Shown piece after piece: positions 46,102-57,269 of a stretch of DNA of 64,000 nucleotides. Numbering within the stretch: the stretch's first letter is position 1; the number at the start of each line of letters is the position of its first letter. The notes beneath the pieces are model-generated. The model saw only the letters and a list, made by a program, of their open reading frames with translations, made no database searches and had not been told where the DNA came from. The DNA is from Diphasiastrum complanatum (taxonomy: Eukaryota; Streptophyta; Lycopodiopsida; Lycopodiales; Lycopodiaceae): NCBI GenBank assembly GCA_029204225.1, contig CM055092.1, positions 29,250,359 through 29,314,358 of the forward strand. Direction: 5' to 3'. The position numbers were made by a program, and so were the translations under genes.

Positions 46102-48950
46102 ATGCACTCTAGAATGGATGCATTGCACACTACAAAAAGCATCGCCATAAAAAGGGTAGACTACTATCAGAATCCAATAAACAAGAAGACACAGAGTAGG
46201 AAGGAGCCCTCCAATAGGTTGTCATATGTAGAGGAGCCAGAGTCCTCGAAGATGGCCGAGGAGAGAGCAACCAACAATTCATCCACCTATCTATGCATGA
46301 AGATATGTAGCACATCTCAAGCCAATGTACAAGAAGTCATTCTTGACTTCGGTGATATGTCACATTTCGTGAACACCAAGCACATGATTGTTGATTACTA
46401 TTAAACGGATTCCTCTAAATACATCATTTTGGGAGATGGATCAAGGCACCAAGTAAGTAGAACAGGCCGCCTATGGCTATATGCCAATGGTGGAGATAGG
46501 ATGCTTGACGACGTGCTATACGTCCCAACACTTCAAAAGGATCAATTATATGTCATGAAGTTGGTTGATGCAGGCATGAGTGTTACCTTTGCAGATGACT
46601 CATGTGAAGACCGAAAGAAAACAACACTTGCATCATCACACATGGAAGGCACAAAGGCAACCAGTACCATTTGAAGATACGTGTTCCAACCGAACAGGCA
46701 CATCAAATTCACGAGTCCACTGATATCTTATAGCACAGAAGGCTATGTCATACCAAATACGATGGCTTTATACAAAGGCCAGTCACCACAATATATCACC
46801 AACGTGATCATAAAAGATACAAATAGTCTAAAGACATGCGATGCTTGTAACAAAGAGAAGATGACAAAAACACCCTTCACAAGAGACTCGTTCAAGACAA
46901 CAGAGCTCTTGAAAATAATACATTCTGACATATGTGGACCTTTCGACATAGTCTCACTTGGGAGGCTCAAAATACTACATCACATTCATTGACGACTTTA
47001 GCAAGTTCATTGCCATATACTTCATACACAACAAATAAGAAGCACTTGACAAGTTTACAGAGTTTGTAAACTGGGCTGAGAAGAAGGTGAAGCAGCTAAG
47101 AACCGACAGAGGTGGAGAATACATATCTAAACGTTTTGTCAAGTTTTGTAGCAAGCACAGAATCTTACACATGAAGACCGTATCTTGCACACTGCAACAC
47201 AACGGTGTGGCCGAGAGAAGTAACTGCAGCAAGATACATGGTGGCTTACTCCAAAGCATCAAAATGGTTATGGGCTACAACCAAGTACATCCAAAATCGA
47301 ATTGGTAAATCTGGCATTCCAAATACCACACCACATGAGGTATTTGGAAGAACAAGCCGAGTCTAGTTCATATTTGCATATTCAGATGTGTAGCATATGC
47401 ACACATACCAGTTAGGAGCAGAAGAAGTTGGATGATAAAGTCGAACAAGGATTCCTTGTTGGCTATGATGTACACTTATCATACTATAGGTTGTACATGC
47501 CAGAGACCAAGCAGATCAAGACTTTCAAAGACGTCAAGTTTGATGAAGCTAGAATGATGGCCGATGGAGACCATGTTGGTTATGAGATTATAAGGAAGAC
47601 ATATTATGATTTTTCCACATCGACAGAGGGTGCAGATGATGAACACTTGGAACAAGATGTTCATTTACCACCTGAGTTGAGTGATGACTCAGACGATGAA
47701 CGGTGGGCTATAGAACTGCCTGTAGCTAGAAGATCAGGAACCCACAATGGTTCTGCACTTAGCCGCAAAGAGAAAGGAAAAGCAAAGACAACACCCAAGC
47801 AATCTCTATGTAGATCAACAAGAAATTGCAAAGCACCTGTCAGATATGCACTTGGTAGTTCATCCTCAATGATGGAAATTTTCTTTGTGTATTCAAAGGT
47901 GAACCACAAAGCTATGAAGAAGCTATCAATAGTCCTAACAAGGACAAGTGGATACAAGCAATGGAGGAAGAAATTCACTCCATGGAAATGAACAAAGTCT
48001 AGAAACTTGAATCAGTTCCAGATGGCAGAAAGATTGTGAAATGCAAATGGATCTACAAGTACAAGTATGAAGCTGATGGCAAGGTATCAAGATACAAAGC
48101 ACGGCTGGTAGCCAAATGTTTCTCTCAGAAATATCGCATTGACTACACCAAAACCTTTTCTCTAGTTGTCAAACATACCTCTGTACACTTATTGATCGCA
48201 TATGCAGTAGCATATAACTTGAAGATCAACATTGTGGACGAGAAGACTACATTCCTACATGGAAAACTCAAAGAGGAACTCTACATAGATCAGCCACCTG
48301 GTTTTACATGTGAATCATTTTCTGATTATGCACGCGGGATGCACAAGAGCATCAATGGATTAAATTATTCTACCAGACAATGGTAGAAGAAAAAGGATCA
48401 TGCTTTAAGATCCTTGAGCTTCCAACCTTTGATAGCAGATCGTAATGTCTATGTAAAGGTTTTGCATGGAGAGATCATCATAACCGGTGTCTATGTAGAT
48501 GTCTACGTAGATGACACACTCATCCTATCAAGAAGTGATGACCTGATTGCACAAGTGAAGCAGTATATCTCCAAACACTTTGAGATATCAGACTTGCGTG
48601 AAGCACGATGCTACCTAGGATTGGAATCAATCGAGACTTTGAGAATGGCAGATTGTATTTACACCAATCATGGTATACTCAACTTGATCATTGATGTCTT
48701 TTAGATGACTAAATGTAAAGGAGTAAACACTTCGATGATCACAGGCACAGTATTGACCAATGTAGAAGACTTTTCGAAGAACAACAAAGAGAGTGAAGCA
48801 ATGCTCAACAAGCCCTACAGAAGGCTGATAGGTTCTTTAATGTATTTGGTAGACAACACCAGGCCGAATATTGCATATGCAGTATTCAAATTGAGTTGTT
48901 CAACATCAATCTAGGACCAACACACTGGAAGATTGTCAAAAGAGTCATAG
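46102..48950 (+). pseudogene. copia-C: protease to RT, degraded
   Basis: The start resembles the gag end. VILDFGDMSHFV stands where copia protease has LDSG, so its catalytic Ser/Thr is lost. DDVLYVPTLQKDQLY is protease; CDACNKEKMTKTPF and IIHSDICGPFD are integrase; RLYMPETKQIKTFKDVKFDEA is the linker; CKWIYKYKYEADGK, VYVDDTLIL and RLIGSLMYL are RT. At least eight frame breaks or stops. From about 47588 on it is part of block B copy 2. No LTR found. Confidence 0.85.
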
Positions 48951-50205
48951 AACTCTTAATGGGCCCTTTGTCAAGATGTTTTTTTTTTGACTTCGCACAC
49001 TTTCAACGCTTATGTGTCCCAATCAATGGTGTCCATCTGTGACGAACCATAACTATGGTTGATGGACAGTAATTGTTTTTGTCTTTCCTAGACAAATTTT
49101 CATAATTTTCAAATATCCCGCTAGGCAGAACAAATGATTGTAATTGGACCATAGTTACTGCCCAAATACTCTTTTGTTGTTTGCCTTTGTACACTCGAGG
49201 TTTATTTGACTTCAATAGGCATAAACTGTAGTTAACTAATCCTTGTAGTTTAGGAACTTCTTGTCATTCTTAGATATACCTCTCATTCTCTTTGTTCTCT
49301 CTGTTCTTAGCTTTCCATAGACATTTTGGATTGTCATTCATAGGTTTACCTTTCATTCTCTTCATTTTCTCTGTTCTCAGCTTGCGAACACATATTTTGG
49401 ACTAATGGCTACACATAATCGGAAACCAAGAGAAACCATTGATGTAATCAATATTTGCAATGAAAAAAATGCAGAAGATCAATGGATACCAAGAATATAT
49501 CGTAAATATCAATGGATCTTCAGGCATCCATCCTCAAAAGGCACTTTCTGGAAAAGAAAAAGATCGAATAACATATATAGAAGCTCTTGGAAAGGCAGGA
49601 TAATGAATTTTAAAGTGTCAGATGTCGGTCAATCTATCACAGAAGTTTTAGTTCAGCATGCTAATCTTCACAAAGAGCTCAACATTCAGGATTTGAACCC
49701 AAATGATAGAAGAAAATGCAATTGTAAGTATACGATTAATATGTGCATATTTAGATTAAATTTCTTTAGTATTAGCATTTTTTTATATCAAATTTTTCTC
49801 ATGATGTTTTTGTTGGCTTTGCAGATTTGTATCCATCAGATTTTGTTGAATGGAAACCAATTCAATGGATTGTAGAAATAAATGATGTCATAAATTCTGA
49901 TATCGGTATTTTACAATATAGAGGTCGATCTCCAAAATCCCTTTTAGAGTTAGGAGTTTTTTTTATGATCACACCTATATTCCTGATAGAAATAGTTTAG
50001 GGGATAGATTAGAGCCATATTTCTACCATATTTCTCGAGTGAGAAATTGTCGTACTATACCAATAGGGTTAATATAGATCTTTTAGTATATAATGTCGTT
50101 CCCACTTTGGTACAATTATGGCAAGTAGTTTCGAGTGTTATTCTGGTTGTCAACAGACATTAAAAAGTAGCCAATATTACTTATGGTTTGGGAAATGTGA
50201 TTTTA
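47588..50205. repeat. block B, copy 2
   Basis: Direct counterpart of 6885-9856 without the MITE. Here block B continues on both sides into sequence of the same elements, so this copy is the source-like one. Confidence 0.85.
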
Positions 50206-51369
50206 ATAATTGCAAAACAACAATCTAGCCTCTATCAAATCTAATGAAACGCGTTCTACATATGAGATGTTATCAGGGTAGTACAGCAGTACTACACTCT
50301 GGCTCATTAAGGTGTCAACAAGAGTCGAGAGTTGTTCAATGTATTCGCGACAGTGTAGACACTTAATTAATCTCGTTTGTGAACTATTCGTTTCTAGACA
50401 GAAGTCCTCAACAACTAAAGTCCAAATTTATGGTTAAAGAATACGAATGGTTTTAGAGCACGTTAGAAACTTATGTCAATGCCAATCAGGAAAACAGAGC
50501 AAAGACTCAATTCTTCAGACAGGGACTATCATCTCATACATATACATACAGATTTATTCAATGATCGTGCTAGATTGTACCAAAGATATTTGTTATTTGA
50601 GTGCCGAAAAGAAAGTATTCGCGACAGACAAATAAGTTGGTTGTAAGACAGTTCTTTTAGAGCATGCTTTATGGATACACATCAAACGACTGTAATGCAC
50701 TAGAGCGTCTGTCTGATCAGAGAGTAATTCATGTAATGCGTTAGAGATTGTTAGCAGGCTCAAAATCACTCACACTCAGCAGTGTGGAGAACAGAGATAA
50801 GAGAGAATAACTCACAGAAATCTATTCACTTCTTCAATTTCTTACATATGCATAAACTCTTCTCTCTCGATGCTCACACTCAACAGTGCGGAGAACAGAG
50901 TTAAGAGAGAACAATTCACAGAACTCTATTCATTTCTTCAATCTCTTACATATGCATAAACTCTTCTCTCTCGATGCTCGAGACTGAAGTGTGAGATCAA
51001 TATATGTTCTATGGGACGAACAAACACACCTCTAAAACAATAGGTGCGTCGCTCCCGCGAAAGGGTCTAGTTAACAACTAGACTGAAAATACGTTCAATT
51101 ATACCATGAAAGGTATACTTAACTACGAGTTAAAGTTACTCTAGTTAAACATGTCTTTTTGTATCTAGTCGTTTCGTGTGGACGACCTAGTAAAGGTTAT
51201 CCAAGGTAATGTCTTTCTTATTAAAGGTCTTGTCCTTAATTACAAGGCAAGTACTTAGGTGGAAAAATGACTTTAGGGCTCTTCATAATTTATACTTAAC
51301 CAGCTCATATCTTCATTTTCGAGTATATTATGCCATATTTATGTTGATATTCAATTTTTAACAATAAGG
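50206..51369. other. long intervening DNA inside gene Y
   Basis: No exon recognised. It includes a 104 bp tandem duplication. Could be a large intron or an old LTR insertion; TG...CA ends were not found. Confidence 0.4.
50770..50977. repeat. 104 bp tandem duplication
   Basis: Two near-identical units (50770-50873, 50874-50977) begin TCACACTCA and end TCTCTCTCGATGC; a handful of substitutions separate them. Confidence 0.9.
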
Positions 51370-52479
51370 TGGCATCACATGAATGGATTTCTCCAGATTC
51401 AGCAATTTCAGAAAGTTTTTGATCTAGACTTTAAATGGATATTCAGAGTACATTAAAATGTAACACTAGTTCAAAGAATAATAGATTAAGTTGGTATCTC
51501 TTTTTTTTATTTTTGTTGATTTTTTTTTCCAAATGTAATGTTCGACGAACGAAAACAATATTTATTTGTAAGGATTTGTGTGATGAAATAATTTGCGAGT
51601 TGTTGGATGATGGCTAGAATATGAAACAAAATCAGCAATTTGAGTGCAGAATATGTAACTCATCAATGACATTTAGATATCACATCGAAAAACAAATGCT
51701 CACTTTGCTACTGTATTATAGAAGATGGATAAAAATGCAAAAATGAGTGAAAGCCACTTGATCAAGATTTTGCAATAAACCATAAAGAGCAACTTCAAAC
51801 AACAATGAAAAAAAATGACAACATTCATGCTATGGTCGAGGTTGAGGAAGATTGGTGTCTCAATCACATTCGATCGGAACTAGACATGTTGCAATTCGAT
51901 CTACCTCAATACTATCAATTTCGATTGAATGGTGTCAAGGTATGTTATGTCGTATGAAAATTTTCTTTTTTTCTATTTCTTAGTTAATCAATTTTACAAG
52001 ATAAATGAACCTAAACAATTTCTCTTGTGCAGATAAGAACAAGGCAGAAGGAGCATATAAAATACAAAGACATAGGAACATCCATCGAAATTGAAGATCC
52101 ATAGAATCTGAACAATGTAATTTTTTATTATGTTATATATAATTTTTTGTACACATCTTGATTCATATTATATGAACCGCTCAGCTTGAGTATCATTGTT
52201 CAAGTCGTGGGTCATTCTGTTCTATGATATCTAAATCCATTCGTCCAGTTGGAAGTAACTTCCATGGAGAACACTCTACAATTGAAACAAGATATGAATT
52301 TTTGATCACAAGTTTTATTGTCTCCTACAAAAATCCATTATCTCCATTGGGGAGACCTTCGGACATTTGCAAAAAAACATAAACACAAGTACATGTTATT
52401 AATCAAAGATAAGTTATTAGGAATTAGAAAAATTTGAATGTTATTGTTAACTAATAGATTTTTTTCAGCAGATTCAAAA

Positions 52480-52580
52480 GCTTATCTTGTTGTGCAAGCC
52501 AATTGAAAAATTATTAGGCATTGACTACCATATACCAACCACAGCTAACAGAATCAACCTACTGGGAGGATTGTAGTATT
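52480..52580 (-). pseudogene. ULP1/SENP-like protease, Cys-motif remnant
   Basis: The minus strand at 52557-52533 reads VDSVSCGWY, aligning with VDSFSCGWY of the right-arm protease; a stop follows a few residues later. The gene converges on gene Y, whose last exon ends about 380 bp away. Upstream exons were not found. Confidence 0.6.
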
Positions 52581-52624
52581 CAAATATATACGAAAGTTAG
52601 TAACCAAATTTAAACTTTATGCAA

Positions 52625-52800
52625 TATCGGATCAACACACATGAGATGATATTAAAATCTACAAAGGCAACAAGTGCGTGTCGAACAGATATCAAGAAAA
52701 ATATTGACAAAATATCGGATCAGTACACGCAATATGATCTTGGTAATCTACAAGCACTAAAAGTGCGTGTTGAACCGATATTAACAACTTCTTACCTCTG
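52625..52800. repeat. degenerate 88 bp tandem repeat
   Basis: TATCGGATCA...AAGTGCGTGT.GAAC recurs with units from 52625 and 52713, about 75-80% alike by eye. It accounts for the short ORF 52619-52843. Confidence 0.7.
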
Positions 52801-53680
52801 CATCAACCATTGTGAGCTTCATATAGGTTGTTGCACCTGGTAGTGGAAAGAATTCCAAAATTTTCTTGATATGGCTCCTCGCTATTTTGTGAGTGTGTAA
52901 TAGAGTTCATCTTTAGACAAATTGGATTACACACACCCTCATCATTGACATAATGTTGATAGGAACATAGATTTTAAGGTCTTTTGTGAAGATTATTAAA
53001 ATATTATCTTCCTATCTCGAGTTTGGGGCCATGTCCATGGTGATTTCCACTAAAATTCATGTTGTACATAAAAGGAGTGCGAATTGAGCACATATCCTTC
53101 TAGTGTAGCTCGGATTTGAGTTAGATAGGTTCAATTATGATGACATGCAGATGTTTAGATAGCATGCAAAGTCTTACTATATGCATGCAAGCCACATGCA
53201 ATCAGTGCATGCAACATGCAAAGTAGTTTCAGTGATCTACACATGTCTAGGCAGTTTTATGAGTTGACATGCAGTCCATGCAACATACATGCATGCAGTT
53301 ACACATGTGGATCTCTGGTAGGTGAATTAGTTCAGTTAAGTGGACTTTCCATGCAACTCCACTGTAGGAATTTGAGTCTCTCTCATGTAGGAAAAGCTGG
53401 GCATGTTTTGCCACATTGTGAATATTGAGGTTTTGGTATTTTGGACTCATTCTCTCTCTACTCGAGTTTTCTATGCTTGATTTTCTCTCTTTACCCGAGA
53501 GCAGCCTTTTTTCCCATACTGAACACTTAGAATTATTTCTGACATTCATTTTTCATAGTGAAGAGTTAGATTTTTTCATCTGATGTATGCCATTGTGCTC
53601 TTGCTTTAGATTTTTCAAGCATACTATTCTTTGAACAATCTTGTGCAAAAATCATCAATCTTGATGCTGTTCAAGAAGAG
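52801..53680. other. non-coding DNA with a CATGCA-rich patch
   Basis: At about 53163-53300, GCATGC/CATGCA words occur about nine times, resembling RY (Sph) elements of plant seed promoters. The rest is CT-rich leader-like DNA ahead of copia-E. No gene is seen. Confidence 0.45.
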
Positions 53681-54345
53681 GTGAGGCCGAGGCTTGAGGA
53701 GGAGCAAATTCAAGCAACCACACCAAGAAGATCTACACGAGCAAGATTTGAGCCAAGGAGGCTCACATATGATGAAGAAGGAAGGCAAGTGGAAGGTGAA
53801 ACTTCCTATCATGCATTTTTTATATCAGATGAAGAGCCTAAGGATGTCCAAGAAGCTTTTCAATCCAAGGAGTGGGTTGAAGCAATGACCCAAGAATTTG
53901 AAGCCTTGATGTCAAATAACACATGGGAGCTTGTGGAGCCACCAAACAACATGCATGTGATTGGATGTAAGTGGGTATTCAGAATCAAGTATAATCATGA
54001 TGGATCAATCAATAAGTATAAAGCAAGACTTTGTGCCAAAGGCTACTCACAGATCAAAGGTCTTGACTATGAAGACACCTTTGCACAAGTTGCAAAGATG
54101 GTAACAATTCGAATACTCATTTCTCTTGCATGTTTTCACAAATGGAGTATGTTCCAGCTTGATGTTTCTAGTGCATTTCTCAGTGGTTACCTTGAGAAGG
54201 AGATTTATATGGAACAGCCTCTAGGTTTTGTGAAGGAACGTGATGAATCAAAAGTTTGTATTTTGTTCAAAATTCTGTATGGATTGAAACAGGCACCAAG
54301 GTCTTGGTATGCAAGGCTCAATTCCTATCTCTGTCAAGTTTGTCA
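53681..54345 (+). pseudogene. copia-E: RT N-terminal two thirds
   Basis: An open frame of 224 residues with RRSTRARFEPRRLTYD, EWVEAMTQEFEAL, NNTWELVEPP, IGCKWVFRIKYNHDGSINKYKARL, QLDVSSAFLSGYLEKEIYMEQP and LYGLKQAPRSWYARL: the copia linker and RT fingers/palm. It ends before the YVDD box, at a join to a different element (about 54340). Composition is intact but the 5' and 3' parts are missing. Confidence 0.9.
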
Positions 54346-54721
54346 AATGTTTTGACAGTTGTCGAATGTGTTCAAGGTTGTTCGACAGTTTGAAGGGGTT
54401 CAAGTGATTCGACATTTTGAACATGTCAAATGTGGTCAACAACTCAAATTCACCCAAATGTCTCGGCAATCAAGACTTTTGGAAAAGGGTCATTGAGTTC
54501 ACCATTGCCAATACTCCCTCTTGAATGATACACCCTTTTCATTTGATCTCTATCGACTTTCTATGCTTCTGGAATAATGTTTCATCCAATGGGTTTGTTA
54601 GTATGTTTGCAATCATGTCTAATTTTACAAATTTGACACTGAGTTCTTCTTTTGAAATCAGATTTTGAACATGGTGATATTGTTGGGTTCTGATAGTTTG
54701 CTTGTTGGCTTTGATACCACT
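54340..54721 (-). pseudogene. copia-F: internal-deletion derivative (3' LTR part, C-terminus, primer site)
   Basis: Minus strand: primer-site-like TGGTATCAAAGCC (54719-54707) is followed within about 20 bases by YHHVQNLISKEELSVKFVKL and TNPLDETLFQKHRKS, the extreme C-terminus of a copia pol, then a stop, a purine tract AAGAGGGAG (54522-54514) and an LTR start (TATTGGCAATGG). Everything from gag to RNase H has been deleted. The 3' LTR portion runs down to about 54345. Confidence 0.8.
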
Positions 54722-55370
54722 TGTTGGGGTGGTACATGCTTTAAGGCTTAATTATTTATCAACTCGGATACCACTCTTGCTAAATAGAATTTCCAAACAA
54801 AAGAACTCAATAGTAAATTATTACAAGATCTACACGAACTATTAATTCAGACTATTTTTTAGATCGACAAGAGGAATATCTTTTTAGGTTTTTGAGACAA
54901 CCATGAAGACAACGATACAATTAGGCTTTAGACAACCATGCTTCCTTCGAATAAAATATTATGTTATGAGTCGTGAGAATGAGTATCAGTAGCAGAGAAA
55001 GAAGTTATCAAAAAACATTCATCAATGTAAACACACATTAAGAAATAGAGAATCTATGTATTAGCTTGTTGTGGTAACAACAATTAGATCACGATCTTGT
55101 GACCGAGAATGGTTCACAATACTAATGCACTATGTGCTATAATCCTACTACACTGATTATAGATTGAATAATCTCTCTACTTCTAGAATGACTTTCACTC
55201 TCTCTAATTATTTTTTATTTTATGGTATCAGATAGTCTGGTACAATGGAGTTCATGAAGGGACTTCACACTTCTGTTGATCTCTAATTGATCTTCGACTC
55301 TTATCTTATCATATTCTTGTTATTTTTATTCAACTGATTTATTGTGTATATACATACATCAGTTGTGGTG
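54722..55370 (-). repeat. copia-F 5' LTR, right end not located
   Basis: Starts, on the plus strand, TGTTGGGGTGG right after the primer site. The extent is a guess: the other end could not be fixed. It contains AATCTCTCTACTTC and no ORF above 60 residues. Confidence 0.5.
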
Positions 55371-55605
55371 GTTGTGAAGATTACAACTGTATCGTTTAGT
55401 GTGAACTATGTAGATAACAGTCGTGGAGTGATGTAGTTACTACATAGTGAATGGTGAGGTAGTCTATATTAAAAAGAGCAGAGAAAGAGCTTCCTATTGA
55501 GTGGTGACATTTGGCATACGTCGAGGGTGTCAAATGAGTCGAGTCGACTGTTTTTCCTTGAGTTGATGTCGATGGTGTTGGAGTAGGGTATGTCAAAGTC
55601 ACAGA
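55371..55605. other. non-coding linker
   Basis: No repeat ends or gene seen; a 68-residue minus frame (55602-55396) is Thr/Pro-rich and has no motif. Confidence 0.35.
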
Positions 55606-56535
55606 CTATCCTTGGTTGAAAGCAGAGGCGAGGGAAGCATCAAAGGTTGGGGGAATGGGAAGTTCAGTGCGAACAGCAGCAGGGGGTGGAAGCGCAGCTG
55701 ACGAGATATGCCTAGTGCGACATCGTGACGTGGAAGGCGAGTCATGAATAACGATCTCGCTGCGTGGACGAGGATGACTATGAGAACTCGAGGCCTGGTG
55801 AGATGACTCTGCTGGTGCTTCTTTGTAGACCGAAAGCACAGAATCCAAGTGGAAGCCATGGATTTTGTTTTCTAAGTGAGAAGCGGCTAAAAGGGACAAT
55901 AAAGAGCCGGCAACAAACTGTTGCTTAGTATTGGCCTTAATAGCTCGTTTGAGCTCACCAGAAACAGTCTTGAACCAATTATACGGTTCAAGAGGGGCTT
56001 TGGCTAACTTGGTGTGGGACTCCGCTATCCTATGGAGGAGCTGTGATGTGATGCGGTCTTTCCTGAGGTTGCCAACCATCAGAAAGCTAGGCAGCAGCGT
56101 GGATTGAAGGCTCAGTGATGGCTTCCAAAAGGTAGCCATCATTGGTCCAGTGTAGGTCGTTGGTGAGGCCAATAGATGGCTTGATGGTCTATTTGGCGTG
56201 CTTGTGATTGGGTGAGGCCTGCATGCCATATGTTTCTCTTCCTTCCATGTACTGAAGGCAAGAGTGATAAAATCCATATTGATGCGGCCCAAAAAGGCTC
56301 TCTCATGAATACCCATTGTAGTGAGCAGCGGCTCCGCAAGGGTCATCCACTGAGTGACCATGCTTGTGCTAGGAAGAATCATGATGTCCGTTGGAGATGG
56401 GACATCACGATGGATAGTATAGCGCGGAGACTGGGAAGTATCGGTAGAAGACATGATGATCAGAATGGAAATATAAAACGCATAAAAGTGTAAGGCTTTG
56501 GTCGGAAGAAAAATTCGCAAGAGCTTCGCTTGCAC
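55606..56535 (-). CDS. hypothetical ORF downstream of the gypsy pol
   Basis: A 309-residue frame; the likely start is the internal Met of MSSTDTSQSPRYTIH. The first 80 residues (SMVTQWMTLAEPLLTTMGIHERAFLGRINMDFITLAFSTWKEEKHMA) distantly resemble the start of plant mobile domain proteins, which accompany many plant transposons; the usual continuation is absent, and one or two frameshifts after KHMA are possible. The C-terminal 80 residues are Ser/Pro-rich and low complexity. On the same strand as the gypsy element, about 700 bp beyond its integrase, so it may be a third ORF of that element. Confidence 0.35.
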   Translation of the reverse strand: MQAKLLRIFLPTKALHFYAFYISILIIMSSTDTSQSPRYTIHRDVPSPTDIMILPSTSMVTQWMTLAEPLLTTMGIHERAFLGRINMDFITLAFSTWKEEKHMACRPHPITSTPNRPSSHLLASPTTYTGPMMATFWKPSLSLQSTLLPSFLMVGNLRKDRITSQLLHRIAESHTKLAKAPLEPYNWFKTVSGELKRAIKANTKQQFVAGSLLSLLAASHLENKIHGFHLDSVLSVYKEAPAESSHQASSSHSHPRPRSEIVIHDSPSTSRCRTRHISSAALPPPAAVRTELPIPPTFDASLASAFNQG

Positions 56536-57269
56536 AAGTGAGAAATGAATCGAATTCAGTCAACCTATAGGTGAATTTCGTGGTCCATTACACTGAATAC
56601 TAGTTCGGCTAATCAGTTTTGAACAAAAATTTGCAAGCATGTACAGAATTGTGAAAATAGGCTATAAAAATCTTGGCGAAGGTTTATGGGGATCTGAACC
56701 TATCAGGCGAATGCTTTCCAGGTCTGGCGAAGGATGAACCTTTGCCCAAGAGGGTCCTTCGCCCAGGTACTGTCATAAATGTATTTTTTCACAATATGAA
56801 CCTATGGACAACCTAATTTTAACATTTTAAGATCATCTAGCGGGTCGGTGAAGGTTCATAATGAGGTTAAGATGTTCGGCGAAGGTTTCCAAAATGGCAT
56901 ATAAGTGATACTTTGCCTAACTCAAAAACTGGATTTTCTCTTGACAGGAACCCTTGCCCACCTCAAATTCGATAGATCTAGAGTGGATGTATAGTCTGAG
57001 AGCCTAGCGAAGGTTTCTGGTACTATATAGGCCAAATCTGACCAAAACAATGATTTTCTAAGTCTATCAGAAAATTACTATGCTTCTTTTTTCCTATGTT
57101 GATGACTTTCTGACTTTTGCTCATCAGTCTTTTCTCATTTTTTGCTTTACTTTTCTTTCTTTTTCTTTTCTTTTCTTTTCTTTTTGTATTGTCTTTTTCC
57201 AAAAATCTCAGCAAATTAAGTGCTAAAAACAAAAAATTGAAAAACAATCAAAATTTAAAAAAGTATTAA
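56536..57269 (-). other. gypsy 3' region: GCGAAGG-rich, with purine tract
   Basis: The minus strand has a long purine run (GAAAAGAAAAG-type) at about 57127-57185, a candidate polypurine tract. Further on, GGCGAAGG or its complement occurs five times (56676-57015). CTAGCGAAGGTTCACT also ends the window at 63984-64000, which suggests that LTR or leader sequence is present on both sides. LTR ends were not fixed. Confidence 0.4.

Larger units (their letters stand above)
49405..52104 (+). pseudogene. gene Y, most complete copy (multi-exon, unrecognised family)
   Basis: Exon 1 (49405-49723) opens MATHNRKPRE and includes HPSSKG, KRKRSN and a long neutral region to RRKCN. A GTAAGT donor at 49724 and TTTGCAG acceptor (to 49824) join it in frame to exon 2 (DLYPSDFVEWKPIQWIVEIND, from 49825). 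After a long gap, an exon at about 51370-51939 carries KCNVRRT and CRICNSSMTFRYH (possible zinc site), then DWCLNHIRSEL; it splices (51940-52032) to a last exon ending EIEDP-stop at 52104. Several stops lie in the third part. No family match, so I leave the function open; four copies in the window and the neighbouring protease suggest a transposon gene. Confidence 0.55.

Noticed and set aside
50770-50977. CRISPR-like array or longer satellite
   Set aside because: Only two contiguous 104 bp units with no spacers, in a plant genome: a simple tandem duplication.
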